Below are positions 1 to 11,889 of a stretch of DNA of 64,000 nt, one piece after another; position 1 is the stretch's first letter, and every line of letters starts with the position of its first letter. The stretch spans positions 362,401 through 426,400 of the forward strand of contig BDDD01000265.1 of the NCBI GenBank assembly GCA_001972305.1, in the 5' to 3' direction. A program made the translations under genes and the position numbers. The notes under the pieces are model-generated. The model was not told the DNA's origin and searched no databases. It saw only the letters and a program-made list of their open reading frames with translations. The DNA comes from Cephalotus follicularis. Lineage: Eukaryota; Streptophyta; Magnoliopsida; Oxalidales; Cephalotaceae.

Positions 1-2
1 TT

Positions 3-1037
3 GTGTCAGGATTGCCGAGGTCACGAAACCAGCATGAAGCAGTGTGGGTAGTAGTGGACAGACTCACTAAGTCTGCTCACTTTCTTCCGATGAACATGAC
101 GTATTCTATCGAGAGGCTTGCTCGATTATATATCCAGGAGATAGTGAGATTGCATGGGGTGCCGGTCAGTATTGTTTGCGACCGAGATGCTAGATTTACT
201 TCAAGGTTCTGGAAGAAGTTCCAAACAGTTATGGGAACAACCTTGAATTTTAGCACTGCATTTCACCCACAGACTGACGGACAGTCCGAACGTACGATCC
301 AGACTCTGGAAGACATGTTACGGGTTTGCATGATTGATTTTCCTGGAAGCTGGGAGGACCATCTAGCCTTGATTGAGTTCTCTTACAACAACAGTTTCCA
401 CACCAGCATCGGAATGGCTCCCTATGAAGCTTTGTATGGGAGGAAATGCAGATCACCTATTTGCTGGGATGAGGTAGGTGAGCGACAAGTGTTGGGACCG
501 GACTTGGTTCAAGAGACCACTGACAAAGTGGAAATGATCAAGAAGAGACTTCTAGCTGCACAGAGTCGGCAGAAGAGTTACGCTGACAGCAAGAGAAGAA
601 AGCTAGAGTTTGAGAAAGGAGATCATGTTTTCCTGAAGATCTCGCCTTCGAAGGGGATGTACCATTTTGGCCTCAAAGGGAAGTTAGCTCCGAGGTACAT
701 TGGACCTTACGAGATACTGGAGAGAGTGGGGGAGGTAGCACACCAGATTGCACTACCGCCTAGCTTGTCGGATGTGCATAACGTATTTCATGTTTCCATA
801 TTACGGAAATACGTACCCGATCCATCTCACATTTTGAGCTACGACCCTGGGTTCATCAGTCCGAGATTGACATATGAAGAAAGGCCAACAAGGATTATGG
901 ATCGCACAGAAAAGGTTCTAAGGAACAAGACCATCCCTATGGTCAAAGTATTGTGGCGTTTTCACGGAGCGGAGGAGACTACGTGGGAACGTGAAGAAGA
1001 AATGAGGGAGACATTTCCCCACCTTTTTGAAATGTGA
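3..1037 (+). CDS. pol: A pol, C-terminal part: integrase core and chromodomain
   Basis: Open reading frame of 344 codons continuing from beyond the left edge, so the first methionine is not a true start. Integrase catalytic residues are visible as D19 (in VVVDRLTKS), D60 (in VCDRD) and E96 (in DGQSE), with 35 residues between the second and third, the family's D,D-35-E pattern. Next comes the GDHVFLK / GPYEILERVG region typical of gypsy integrase C-termini, then HNVFHVSILRKY. The last 45 residues (VKVLWRFHG, TTWEREEEM) are a chromodomain of the Tekay/Del kind, thought in this group to guide insertion into heterochromatin. This is the mobile element's own gene, not a host gene. Confidence 0.9.
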   Translation: MSGLPRSRNQHEAVWVVVDRLTKSAHFLPMNMTYSIERLARLYIQEIVRLHGVPVSIVCDRDARFTSRFWKKFQTVMGTTLNFSTAFHPQTDGQSERTIQTLEDMLRVCMIDFPGSWEDHLALIEFSYNNSFHTSIGMAPYEALYGRKCRSPICWDEVGERQVLGPDLVQETTDKVEMIKKRLLAAQSRQKSYADSKRRKLEFEKGDHVFLKISPSKGMYHFGLKGKLAPRYIGPYEILERVGEVAHQIALPPSLSDVHNVFHVSILRKYVPDPSHILSYDPGFISPRLTYEERPTRIMDRTEKVLRNKTIPMVKVLWRFHGAEETTWEREEEMRETFPHLFEM

Positions 1038-1047
1038 TGTAAGAGCT

Positions 1048-1083
1048 AAATTCGAGGACGAATTTTCTTTAAGGAGGGAGGAA
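1048..1083 (+). other. A: hairpin plus polypurine tract
   Basis: A perfect 7-bp stem (AAATTCG / CGAATTT) closes a 4-base AGGA loop at 1048-1065, about 10 bases after the pol stop. The purine run TTAAGGAGGGAGGAA follows and ends at the LTR. The purine run primes plus-strand DNA synthesis in this family; the role of the hairpin is unknown to me. Confidence 0.7.
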
Positions 1084-2613
1084 TGTAAGAACCGCAAATT
1101 CAATTCGTGTACATTGCAATAATGATTAATAAAATGTGCACTTATTTGAATTTAATGTCCAATTATGGCAATTTATGATTGGTGATTTACTTGGAATGAA
1201 TGGCAGTTCGTTTGGTGAAAACCGAACTTATGAAACCCTAATTTCACTCTTGACAGTCGACTGACACAGGGTATCAGTCGACTGCCTGCTGCGTGTTGAG
1301 GACAGTCGACTGCCCATGAATCCAGTCGACTGTAAATTCGACAGAACATGTGTCTGTGCAGGTGTCAACTGAACTTGGGGAGTGGCATGCTTAAGGACAG
1401 GTGTCTGGGACATGCATAAACGACTATGACATGCAAGGAGAGCCCTTGCATGTGCTCTACAACCTGCAAGCCTGCCACCTGCAAGAATCAAGAAAGAAAA
1501 GTAAGAGAAAAGTGAGAAATGACAAGGAATGAAGAGATGCATGTGAGTGAGATAATGGAGTAAATGAGAGGTGATGACTCTGACGAAATTCCAGATTAGT
1601 AAGTCTATATCATCTGTGCATAGACTAATTTTAAGTGTTGTTAAACACTAAAAGAAGAAGGAATTTGTTGAAGGAGTATTTGGGGAATTGCCTTGGAAGG
1701 TTTGGAGTTGAAGCTCAAAGAAAGAAAGCTTGAACATCTCCTCGTAAGTGCAATTCGAACCCTCTGTGTTAATGTGATGTTGTAATCCAACAGTAAGTCG
1801 TCTAGGAGAATGCTTAATCTCTATTAACATGGTTATGATTAGCATCTTCTAGGATTGAATGGTTTTTAAAATAGAACATAGCACTTGGTGCATGAAAGGA
1901 TGTAACCTCTAAATGGATTAGAAGGTTGTTGTTAGTTCCCTAAATAACCTACTGAATTACTCATGAATATGCATATACACCTACTGGTCTCTAAGAGAAA
2001 ATGAATGGAGATGGTTGATAAATGCATAAGAAGTGGTAAAAGAGAGTTATTGTAAAGCTTAATGAAACTGAGGACTTAAGCTACTGATTTGAATGGTTAT
2101 AAATGTTACTGAACCAACTGTTACTGATGCATGTACCTATAACATGCATAGATTGAATCTTCTGAAATTAAAAGGATTGATTGGTGAAAGCTTGGAAAAG
2201 TCTTTGGAAGCTTTAAAGAGAAAGATCATTGCAATTGATCTTGGGATAGCAAATTGAGGTAGGGGTAGTGTTATGTTTTGGAAGATATGATCATGCATGA
2301 CATGTATGTTAATTTGCTTTGGAAAGCTTCCGTTTATCGTTTTAAGGTTGTTATTTTACTGTTGTTATGTACTGGAATGTAATGAACGAATCATGCCTCG
2401 TTTATGATGTTTCCTTATGTTAAGAATAATTTAACTTGTAACCGCACGTAGTATGGGATGCGTGCGAAGGCTTGTAATTATATATATTCTGGCTTATTGA
2501 CTGCTTCCGCATACTGTTTTTGAACTGTTAAATGAAATGCTGGAATGTAGGTTTAATACTGATATCGCCACATATGCTGGTCAATGATGGTAACGAAATA
2601 ACGGGGTGTGACA
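1084..2613 (+). repeat. A: 3' LTR
   Basis: 1530 bp, begins TGTAAGAACC directly after the polypurine tract and ends GGGGTGTGACA, the TG...CA ends usual for the family. No coding potential beyond chance frames. Its partner LTR lies outside the window, so age cannot be read. Confidence 0.88.
1254..1332. repeat. A LTR: four CAGTCGACTG palindromes
   Basis: Perfect 10-bp palindromes start at 1254, 1275, 1303 and 1323, so steps are 21, 28 and 20 bp: two doublets 49 bp apart. They lie 170-250 bp into the LTR, the same relative place as related arrays in C, D and G. Confidence 0.85.
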
Positions 2614-3810
2614 TTAAGACTTATTATTTCATTCTTGGAGGGATTTTAGGTCTCACATTTTAATTAAACCGATCTATTAATTAATTCATTGGTTATTTTA
2701 GCCAAATCCAATTAATTACGGCTTACTTGCAATGACGTTATTGGACAAATTGTCTAACACATGCATCCGAAGTACAACATAAAACATGGTTAGGCTAGGG
2801 ACAATTCTATAGAGATTCACATGAGCCAATGTAATCACCGGGTCTCCTAGATGAACTATTTAATTCTACTTTATTACAAAGAATACCATGCATCTATGGC
2901 CTTCATCTTGGTCTTGCAACTTCCTTGATGTTCCTCTCCATCGATTCTCATCCTTTTGCTTACAAAGCTTTTAATAAAATTTACATTTAAATTTCAAATA
3001 AAAGAATCTATTATAGAGAGGAATCAAAAGATAAGAAATTGAGGTGCTCGCAGGCCACCAAATTACAAACCCAATAAAATAATAAAGCAGATTAAACATC
3101 CAAGAAAGAAATAGAAAATCTAGGTCATGTCCCATAGCCTTACCATCATGCATATCACATTCAAAAATATATCTAATATAAAATTGAATGAAAAACTATA
3201 TCCATTTTAATTTTCGATGGCTAATCGAATCATTCATGGCATTTCTCGGTATAACTCCCACTAGATCAGTGAAAATCCAGTGCCAATAGGATTACATACC
3301 AAGATTCTAAAATTCTGTACTTGTCAAGTTGAAAGCGGCGACGCTCTGCCTTAAGCGTCAGAGGTTACTAGCTAAGCGTCGACGCTAACGTTGACCCTTT
3401 TGCGTAACCTTCAGAGCTTCAAGCGAAGCATCAAACGCATATGTCCCGACCATAGCGGCGACGCTTTATCACAAGCGTTGGCGTTTATTGTCTAAGTATC
3501 GACGCCACTGTCGACACTTTGTGTAACCACCAACAACGCTTCAGACAAAGCGCCATCGCTCCAAAGTATCAAGCATCGTTGCCTACATCCTTAAGCGTCG
3601 ATGCCTTTTGCAAAGAGTCAGTGCTTAAGGTGAGCGCCAATGGTTAGCGCAATAAAAATGCCAAACCGTCAACGCTTCTATGTCCAACAGTCGACTCTTT
3701 GCGCGAAATAGTCAACTGTTAGACAGTACAGGACACAACCAGAGTTCCAAAATAATCCAAAATAGCAACCAAAAACTAAAAACAATGTTTAACTGGGGTT
3801 GATTAACGTC
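2614..3810 (-). other. I: internal region, no coding domain seen
   Basis: AT-rich sequence of 1.2 kb without a credible reading frame. Several landmarks match L's internal region in reverse complement, for example the TAGTGGGAGTT stretch (L near 53377) and GAAGGCCAT followed by GCATGG (L near 53740). Confidence 0.6.
3330..3725. repeat. I: mixed array of GTCGAC-type motifs
   Basis: At least ten imperfect copies of a motif of the form AGCGTCGACGCT (perfect palindrome at 3375-3386) lie just downstream of the primer site. The left-most part of the element's sense strand also has the CAGTCGACT form at 3688-3696 and GTCAACTGTT at 3711-3720. Both flavours seen separately in the gypsy LTRs occur together here. 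Confidence 0.7.
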
Positions 3811-3822
3811 GCTCTGATACCA
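3811..3822 (-). other. I: primer-binding site
   Basis: On the minus strand it reads TGGTATCAGAGC, the standard plant LTR-element site complementary to the 3' end of initiator tRNA-Met, just inside the 5' LTR. It fixes the orientation of I. Confidence 0.8.
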
Positions 3823-4275
3823 ATACTAAGAATAAAACTGTGATTATAGTCATTTTAGGCATTAGGTAGACATGCTGTTCAATTTTAATTTTCATTAAAG
3901 TGGCTGAAACACAATGAACACCCCATAATCTCACACCATAAACAATTATAAACAACCTAGGATCGACTAATCAACACACCAATAAAAAAACCAGTTATAT
4001 AATCATATAGAGAAGGATGGAGTTTATACCAAGCAACCAACTCCTTCCTTCAAGTATCCGTTCTCAGACTTGAAGCTTTCACTCAGGAACGAACAGCAGC
4101 AGAATGACCAATGTAAAACAATTCCTATATTACTAATCCTAGTCTAGGATTAATACAGGGAATGTAGAGCTCAATGCAAGCAATACACCACCTATAGTAA
4201 TGAATTTGTGGTGTGTTTCGGTATTGCTTTCTCTTTTCTCTGTTTTGTTCTCTGAGAACCAAAAACCAGAAGTTT

Positions 4276-4289
4276 TCTTTCTCTCCCCC

Positions 4290-4322
<33 letters not shown>

Positions 4323-4324
4323 TC
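4276..4324. repeat. (CT)n microsatellite
   Basis: About 49 bases of almost pure CT repeat within I's LTR. It produces spurious Arg-Glu-rich reading frames on the minus strand. Confidence 0.95.
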
Positions 4325-5055
4325 TAGTGTCCAGGTTCCAAAAAACCAACTCATCTGTATAACACGTTCTAACTTCCTCTTCTTATCCCCAGAGTTTACT
4401 CCCCAACAATAGGATGATAATAACATTGAAAATCAGTTATCAGGATTTGATTCCCATGAATGCAAATCCCTTTTTCCATATTGTTACCTTGACATATGGA
4501 ATGGATGATAGAAGAAATGTCTTAACGTGTTATATTTATTTAGCTGCCAGCTACCATATTGGAAGTCTAACAACCAATACGTTGATATCCATGTTGCAGC
4601 CTATGAGGAGAGAAATAAATAAAAATCCAATTATTATTTATTACTTAATAAGAGAATTAATAATCTAATTATTAATTAATACCAAAATCATATTAGTATA
4701 TTACGTCAACTAACCAGTCACGTAACATCACTAATACACCACGAAATAACATGTGCTATCACACGTTATAAAACAATACGATATATGTATCTAATACATA
4801 TACTTGTGAGGCGAGACCCGACAGTCCGGAATTAATCAGTAACGATGGTGTATTACTAAGACGCCTTGATCTTAAGTAAAATTACCATAAATAGTCATTG
4901 ACTACTTTTAAGACCCTGAACCTATGGCTATCATATTCCAGGTGTGTAAATTAATCCGATCATGGCCTAGGTAAGGATACGTGTCAACCCTAGATATGTC
5001 GGTATCTATAAATCTGTATTTTACCATCATGACTATCGAAAAGCCTTTCCGGAAA

Positions 5056-5060
5056 CCCTA
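5056..5060. repeat. B: target-site duplication CCCTA
   Basis: CCCTA abuts the left LTR and recurs at 32123-32127 immediately after the right LTR. Joining the flanks across B gives continuous LTR sequence of element I. Confidence 0.93.
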
Positions 5061-8000
5061 TGTAACACCCCCTATTCAGAACTGAGAACACTCCCGATTC
5101 AGGATCGGTGTGTCACACAAAACAGAGCTAAAAACATGTCAAAAATCTTAATCTTAATCCAAATTAACATAATACTCCTTCGAATATACTAACAATTGAA
5201 AGACTCGAGTTCAAAATCAAATGCTCCTCTAAGAAATTTAAATCTCCAAGTTAAGACGTGATGGTCTAAAGACAATCTGATAACATAACATAGTCCGAAA
5301 ATCATAGTCTGAAAATCATATAATTACATTACTAAAAGAATCATCTCCTAAGAAATGCTCAAGTCAAAGGTGTTCCTCTCATCACACATGCCCATGCTGC
5401 CCCTGAAAACCTGCCGCATGGAAAACAAAACGCGATTGAGCAAACCTCAGTACGAATATAGAATCATAAAACAGTTTACGAACAGTTTATGAAACAAATC
5501 AATTACGAAACAACATAATTACGAATCAAAACAGATACGAATTGAAACAGAACGGTTTACGAACAAAACAATACGTAACCAAAACCGTATCCGAAAGAAG
5601 ACAGTTTACAAAACGAAACAGTATTTGAAACAAAACAATATCATGCATAATACAGTATCTGAAACAAACACTATACGATACAAAACATTTTACGAAACGA
5701 AACACTTTTCGAAAAAGAAAAGAACAATTTGCGGAACAAAAGAAAGAAATTTCCGAATAGTACGAAACAAACAGATTATGGAACAGAATAAACAGTAAAC
5801 GATAAACGATAATTTGAAAGCAGTAAGATTTCAAAAGTTAGCTTGGAATAGAAATCTTAAGCAATAAATTAGTTTAAACATTCTTTGAAGTCACATATGA
5901 ACTTTCATAAAAATCAAATCCATAACTTTCGAAACATACACGAAACCTTTCAAAACATAAGTTCCATACTGAGCCACATAACGTATCACATATCGAAATA
6001 CATATAGGCAATGGAGTAGCCAATTCCACATGCCAAGTAGAATTGAAGTGTATGGCACTACACATATCAATTCTCATAACATATCATATCACATATTGCA
6101 TAACTCATCACGTATGCCATATAATAGAATCGATTCATATGCCTCTATCATACATAACGGATCCATAAATCCACCTCATGAGATTTATTCATAACATAGA
6201 GAGACACTGTAGACTAATCACACCGATACAGAAGTGTCATGTCTCCGTGCCAGGCCTACGACATGCCCATGGTACGCCCCATAGGTGGGTACAAATACTC
6301 AGTATTTATTCATTGACAAAATATTGATTTATCATAATCAATTTAAAACACATAAAATATGCTTCTTCAAGACATATTCAAAAATCGTCATCTAGAGATA
6401 TCATTTACATAACATACATTTCATAATCGGAGTATCAACTCATTTATTTCCCACCATAAACGAGATGATCGTAACATATAACATATCATAACTTACATAT
6501 AAAGTCAAGAACATTAAATTCGTAAAAGACTTCATTTTCTGGAACATATCAAATTCATAAACATAACCGAGTTCATAAAACCGAAGGAACAAGCAAAACC
6601 GATTTTCATTCGATAAAACCAGATGGCCAAAGAGAGATAGAAATCCGTACATCTCATTAAAGCAAAACAGATTCAATTCAGATAAAACCGAATGATAACA
6701 AAAACGAAGAATCTGTATTTTATTCGCAAAATGAAACTGAATTTATACTCTAATAAAATCGGTAAGAGTGTATCAAGAAACAAAGATCCGTACTTCATTT
6801 ACTAAAACAAAACCGAATTTATCTCAACAATACCGAAGGAGATAACAAGGAAACAGAATCAATGCTTTATTCATAAAAGTAAAATTAACTTTTTACACTA
6901 ATAAAAACAATAGAGGGGTATCAAAGAACGAAACATTCGTACTTAATAACATATTCCAAATTCATTTCAATAAATCTGATAGAGAAACCAAGGAAAGGAA
7001 ATCCATACCAAATACAGAATCTGGAATTATCTCAAATAAAATGAGAAAGATAGCCAAGAAAGGACATCCGTACCTCATCCAATCACCAAAACAACCTCAA
7101 GAATATATATCGAGACTTCTCTAGACCGATCCTTGGTTGTTGCAAATATCTAACAGAAATAAAATCGTTCTCATAAGGACTTGAAATAAAATCAGACCTC
7201 AACTCATGGGTCATTGTACATTGATCATGACCATATAAGATAATAATAGGTTTGCTAAGTCCAATTTGCAGAAATCACATCTAAACATAATTTTGAATTC
7301 ACCAAATTCAAGCGATCGTCCAGGTCATTCAATTTCGAATCATAAAACCAGTTCAGCTCATAATATCGTAGAAACATCTATAGAAATACATAATTCAACA
7401 GAAAACAAAATTTAACGGAGTAGAATTCAGAGTTTACCGAAAGCATTCAGAATTGAGCACAAAGCCATAATCACACTGCGGAACTGGAATGGATCACATC
7501 TATGCGGAGAACGGAGTCAGAAAAACTGTCTGAAATGTGTCGTCGGAGACTGCCGGAGCGTGGGCTCACGCGCTGCCGCTAGCCGGCGCGTGTCTGTCAC
7601 GCGCGGTCGCCTGTCAGATGCTGGAAAGGGCGGATCTGAAGCGTTGGAGGTCGGGGATCACATATCCGGGGCGCGTTTGCCATGGCGCCGCCACATTTGG
7701 TAGGAACGAACACATTTGACTACGGTTGACTTTGCCACTGATCTGCGTTACCGGCGTTGCCTAGGGTCAGGGCTGGTCGGGTTCGCTTCCCCTTGACGCC
7801 AGGAGTCTGAATATGAGCTTGTCTTGTCGTGCCGATCACCGGAGATAGAGATATGGTGATCAACAGTGGCGGGGAGAGAAGACGTCATGCACGCCAAAGG
7901 GACCGTTTGCCGGGGCGGGGATGGCATCCGGTGTGCTCGGGAGGTTGTGGCGGTTCGACCGGTACCCTCGCCGGCGTCATATCGGTACCGACGCCGATGG

Positions 8001-8326
8001 CAGAGGCTGAATATGAGAGAGAATGGGAGAGAGGATGGCGGGGAGAGAGAGAGAATGGGAGACAAAACAAAGTTAAATAATAAAATAGGGTTTTTGATTT
8101 TTAAAATGTTGAAAATGGTTTTAACACTTAAATAAAAACCAAAATTGTTTTATTTATTCATAGACTTAATATCAAAACCCACTAGGCTAAGGCTAAAACC
8201 CGCTTAGCCCATCCAAGATTAAAACAAACGAAAAATGGGCAGTCCACACACCCAAAAAAAAACAGCCCACACGAAACAGATTGAAAAGCCCGAAATTTTT
8301 ATACAGAAAAAAAACGAGATATTACA
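5061..8326 (-). repeat. B: left LTR (3' LTR of the minus-strand element)
   Basis: 3266 bp, plus-strand ends TGTAACACCC and GATATTACA. AT-rich for most of its length, with a GC-rich block at about 7500-8060 that corresponds to early LTR sense sequence. Short frames in that block are not kept in the sister LTR, so I do not call a gene. Confidence 0.92.
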
Positions 8327-8363
8327 TCTTCACCCCCTTAAAAAATGATTTCATCCCGAAATC
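8327..8363 (-). other. B: polypurine tract and hairpin
   Basis: Read on the minus strand, a 6-bp stem GATTTC / GAAATC with loop GGGAT precedes a run AAGGGGGTGAAGA that ends at the LTR. It is the counterpart of the hairpin seen beside the polypurine tracts of A, C, D, G and H. Confidence 0.65.
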
Positions 8364-9211
8364 TAAACAACTACTAACCTAAAACAAACAGATTATCCCA
8401 ACAGAACACACCATATCTAAAAGCAGTATGGATAACCATTACAAACCATACTCTTAGGATTTCCCGAAAATCGGGTATGATGTATTCATTTATCGGACTC
8501 CATGCCACCTGATAAACCACAGTTTATATGTTTGGAGATCAACTCTCATATCTCATCACAATCTACATGCTAGGGCTCAGCCCGCACCAGACTACATCAC
8601 AACTAAATCAAATATATCATTTGCACAGGAAGTACAATCCTTTCAATACTCTCAATGATGGGCTTAATCATATCCAATACTATCATACGCATGCGAAAGA
8701 TAATCATGTCAAAGAAATAATCAATTGAGTACATTCTAACTCTTATAATCTCCCAAAAATTGGGCATGTAGTATTCGTTTATCAGACATATGCCCCCTGT
8801 AAAGAAAACACAATTTATATCCACACTCCCGAAGGAGGAACAATCAGTTATAAATGGGCTCAACCCTCAGTAAACCACAATTTAAATCCGAATTATCATT
8901 CCAAACTCTCAAGTATGAACTCATGCATATCCACTACATCAACACACATATCTCATAAGCACTACCACATGTCGGCAGGTCGATAACTGAATAAACATAT
9001 CTCTTAAGTTATCTCCTATACATAACAAATCTTATAAATCTTTACAGTTTAGTTTATGAACAAAAGGCCTTCTTTACAAATCATATAAACAAATTCATAT
9101 CCATTATCATAAGCAATAAATGTGTATAGAGGTGTAGCAGATATATATATAATATCGATAATATGAGATGCATACCTAGCATAAAATATGTGAATAATGC
9201 CATATCATATC
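8364..9211 (-). other. B: internal region, left part, non-coding with a diverged direct repeat
   Basis: No credible reading frame. A block around 8450-8540 (CCCGAAAATCGGG hairpin, then a match running to the ACCACAGTTTAT area) recurs in diverged form about 290 bp further on, at 8740-8830. C interrupts at 9211 after its target sequence ATATC (9207-9211). Confidence 0.6.
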
Positions 9212-10526
9212 TGTCACGCCCCCGTTTCGGTAAGACAACAATTAAGCGGTAAAGGCAATTAACATACAAATTCAGCTCATGCAAATATCATAAAATTTAA
9301 ACTTATAAACAGACATCAGTTGCAGAAGCATAAGGTTCATCACCTGAAAACATGTAACGTGCATCCCATACTGCACGCTACCCAATACAAGTCTATCATT
9401 GTTAAAAGCCCTCCAAACGGAGCGTGATCACAGTACAATACCAAATCCCATTAGTAAACAAAACCGTAAGTACAATACATTGGTCCTTAAACAAGCTCGG
9501 TTTATTACAAAACATGAGAAAGTAAAACCAATAACAAAACATCATAACAACTTGTTCTTTGTCCCTGCCAGTCCAGCACCGGTCCACTGCATCAATCTGT
9601 AAAGTAGGGGGTTAGCCTTTGTCCTCACTCGGATAAGTCATAAAAGTAGCTCAGGATCAACATTAGATGCATGTCATGTAATGTATGCATAAAAGATGCA
9701 GTGCAGGAAATACCAGTTTATATATATATGAGAAATATATATATTTTAGTAGTACAGTAAAATATCAGTGGGTACATATATAAGAAAATATATGTATGCA
9801 AGAACAGTACAGTAGTGATCCGGCCAGGATCACATCCACAGTCACAGTAATGTCCGAAAAGGACCAACAGGCAGTACAGTATGTCCATAAGGACCACAAC
9901 AGTCAGGCAGTATATGTAACGCCGCCAACTCCTGGCCCCACGCTACACTCCCACTCCGGTCTCTACTCCAGGCAACCGAGCGAGGCAACAATACAGTACA
10001 GTGAGTCACCCAGCCATACTCCTGGCCCCTAGGTCAACCCTACCACTAGCCGGCGCTGGCAGCCTCCGCCATACAACCAGTGGCTCAAGCACAACCACAT
10101 AGAAATTCAAAGAGTAAACAGTGAATCAAAACAGTAAACAGTACAGTAATCAGTACAGTAGTGATCGTTTTGGATCGACAATAGGTAGTTCATTTTCAAA
10201 TACTCCTGAAAGTAATAAATATTTGAAATATGTAATTCCAGTAATAGAAATACCTTTGAACAATCAGTAGTGTAAATCGTTTACCAGTTCGTTCAAAAAT
10301 ACGTTATTAACCAATACATATTTTCATACTCAAAATAACACATTCCGAGTTCACATATGCATTTCTAAACATCACAACTTTAGAAATCATAAACGATTTA
10401 CAAACAGTAACCAAACAGGCAGTAAACAGTGTATGTGCAATGCATACAAATGCTCTAATGCATCCTAAGCGAAATCGGGATCGTCGCGCTTTGTTTTGAG
10501 CAAAAGGGAACCAAACAGTAGCTTGG

Positions 10527-10700
10527 CAGTCGGCTGGATTCTCCACCAGTCGGTTGTTCTGAGAATTCAGTACGTGAGTAGTCGACTGGTTCCTTTTACC
10601 AGCCTACTTGTTCATCAGGCAGTCGACTGTTATCCTTAAACAGTCGACTGTTTAGGTTGAGTAGTCGGTTGTCGTCCTTTGACAGTCAACTATTCTGGGA
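10527..10700. repeat. C LTR: inner array of CAGTCGACTG-type motifs
   Basis: Doublets start near 10529/10549, 10581/10603, 10622/10643 and 10664/10685, all 20-22 bp apart. Perfect CAGTCGACTG copies alternate with variants such as CAGTCGGTTG and CAGTCAACTA. The sister LTR has the same array at about 26570-26755. Confidence 0.8.
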
Positions 10701-11504
10701 AACAGTTGCTTGAAATCCGAAATACACCACTTAAGCAGATCATTTCAAGCATCCAAAATACGTTCTCAAGGCAGAAAATCATCATTCAGTCCACCACAGT
10801 CTCATAGAACACAACAGTAGCATGCATCTTATCCAGCAATCCAATACCAAGATAAACTCAACATGCATGTACATAGGTTCAACGATTCTCAACAGTAACA
10901 TGGCATGCATAAAACTAGTAGTAATCATGGTCATATCAATTGAGCATCGTGGCTTATATTAGCAGACAACCAATTGCATAACATGTAGTAATATTGAACT
11001 CAAGATACAATCATAACTTCCCCTACCATTTGATTCCAAGTTAGGAATATGTAAGTCCACCTCTTTGTGCTCCAACAGTGACGTTTTGAGCTCCCCAGAA
11101 GCTCCAACTCCAGTCCAGTAGCTCGAATTTGTCTCTTCCAAGCTTTCCTTCTTGGTTCCAAAGTTGGACAAGAAAACAAACCAAACTCTCTCCCTCCTTT
11201 CTCCTTTCAATCTTACTGTGTTTTCCTCTCTTGCATGTACTGGGTGAGAGAGGGACGGTAAGGGAGAGTGTTTTTATGCCATCTCTTCTCCTAACCCGTT
11301 GCATGGCACTAAATGCCATTATTTCCCTTCCATCACTTGCATGCCTCCACACATGTCACTCCTACCCTTCCTATCAGTCTTTGCAGGTTCCAGCAGTAGT
11401 GTGCAAGACATACACATTTTATCTATCATCATATGGCGCCTGCAAGATGCTCCTGTCAGTGGCTGCATGTGATCTCATCACATGCAGTAGAACAGAGCAC
11501 AAAC

Positions 11505-11665
11505 CAATCGGCTGTCCATACCCAACAGCCGGCTGTTCGCCTGACAGTTCGTTGCCATGTGGCTCAACAGTTGGCCAGTCGACTGGTTCATTCCACCAGT
11601 TGACTGTTCCCATACGCAGTCAACCAGTCGGCTGGTCTACTGTACCAGACGACTGTTCATAGTGT
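11505..11665. repeat. C LTR: outer array of CAGTCGACTG-type motifs
   Basis: Several copies of (C/A)AGTCGACTG and variants with GG or TG cores lie 190-345 bp from the sense start of the LTR. The sister LTR copy is at about 27545-27705. Confidence 0.78.
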
Positions 11666-11850
11666 ACTTACTAAGTAAGGTGTACTTACTAAGCAATCAC
11701 ACTTCTAAGTACTTAATTGATTTAAAATCAACATCATCAGAGTTTGGGAAAACATCATCAAATTCGGAAAAATCCATCATTTTATTAATTCCAGAAATAA
11801 GGTACCTTTACGTTGTAAAATTACAACACATGAAATTTCCGGGCGTTACA

Positions 11851-11887
11851 TCCACCCCTCCTTCAAAGAATTTCGTCATCGAAATTC
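11851..11887 (-). other. C: polypurine tract and hairpin
   Basis: The plus strand shows TCCACCCCTCC right after the LTR (the polypurine tract on the sense strand), then a perfect 8-bp stem GAATTTCG / CGAAATTC with a 4-base loop at 11868-11887. Confidence 0.75.
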
Positions 11888-11889
11888 AA

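Larger units (their letters stand above)
1..2613 (+). mobile_element. Element A: 3' end of a Ty3/gypsy chromovirus (Tekay/Del type)
   Basis: The window opens inside the integrase of a plus-strand gypsy element and runs through its polypurine tract and complete 3' LTR. The pol end carries an integrase core and a chromodomain, which places it among chromoviruses. The visible coding part is open, so A may be young; the 5' half lies outside the window. The base after the LTR begins TTAAG (2614-2618), the expected right copy of a 5-bp target duplication. A sits inside the internal region of element I. Confidence 0.9.
3825..5060 (-). repeat. I: 5' LTR, inner portion
   Basis: The part of I's 5' LTR next to the primer site; it stops at CCCTA (5056-5060), where B inserted, and resumes at 32128. 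The boundary with the internal region is approximate because the LTR end is degenerate. It contains a long CT tract. No gene seen. Confidence 0.6.
9212..11850 (-). repeat. C: left LTR (3' LTR)
   Basis: 2639 bp, plus-strand ends TGTCACGCCC and GGGCGTTACA. It holds TA-rich promoter-like runs at about 9716-9790 and a 25-nt block with TTAGCC...(G)GATAA ends at 9612-9636. A 177-codon frame on the opposite strand (11129-11662) shows no protein family and is taken as chance. Confidence 0.92.

Noticed and set aside
4125-4426. Arg-Glu-rich minus-strand frames
   Set aside because: They are translations of the (CT)n tract in I's LTR and show no protein family.
5526-6077. Aromatic-rich minus-strand frames
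   Set aside because: Compositional product of AT-rich LTR sequence in B; no domain and no conservation of the frame in the sister LTR.
7500-8070. GC-rich block with several overlapping frames, resembling a captured host gene 5' end
   Set aside because: The frames are not kept between B's two LTRs (compare 31260-31930), so coding is unlikely.
11129-11662. 177-codon plus-strand frame with a hydrophobic start, partly repeated near 27175
   Set aside because: It is antisense to C's LTR, matches only because the LTRs are recent copies, and its latter half runs through the CAGTCGACTG array.
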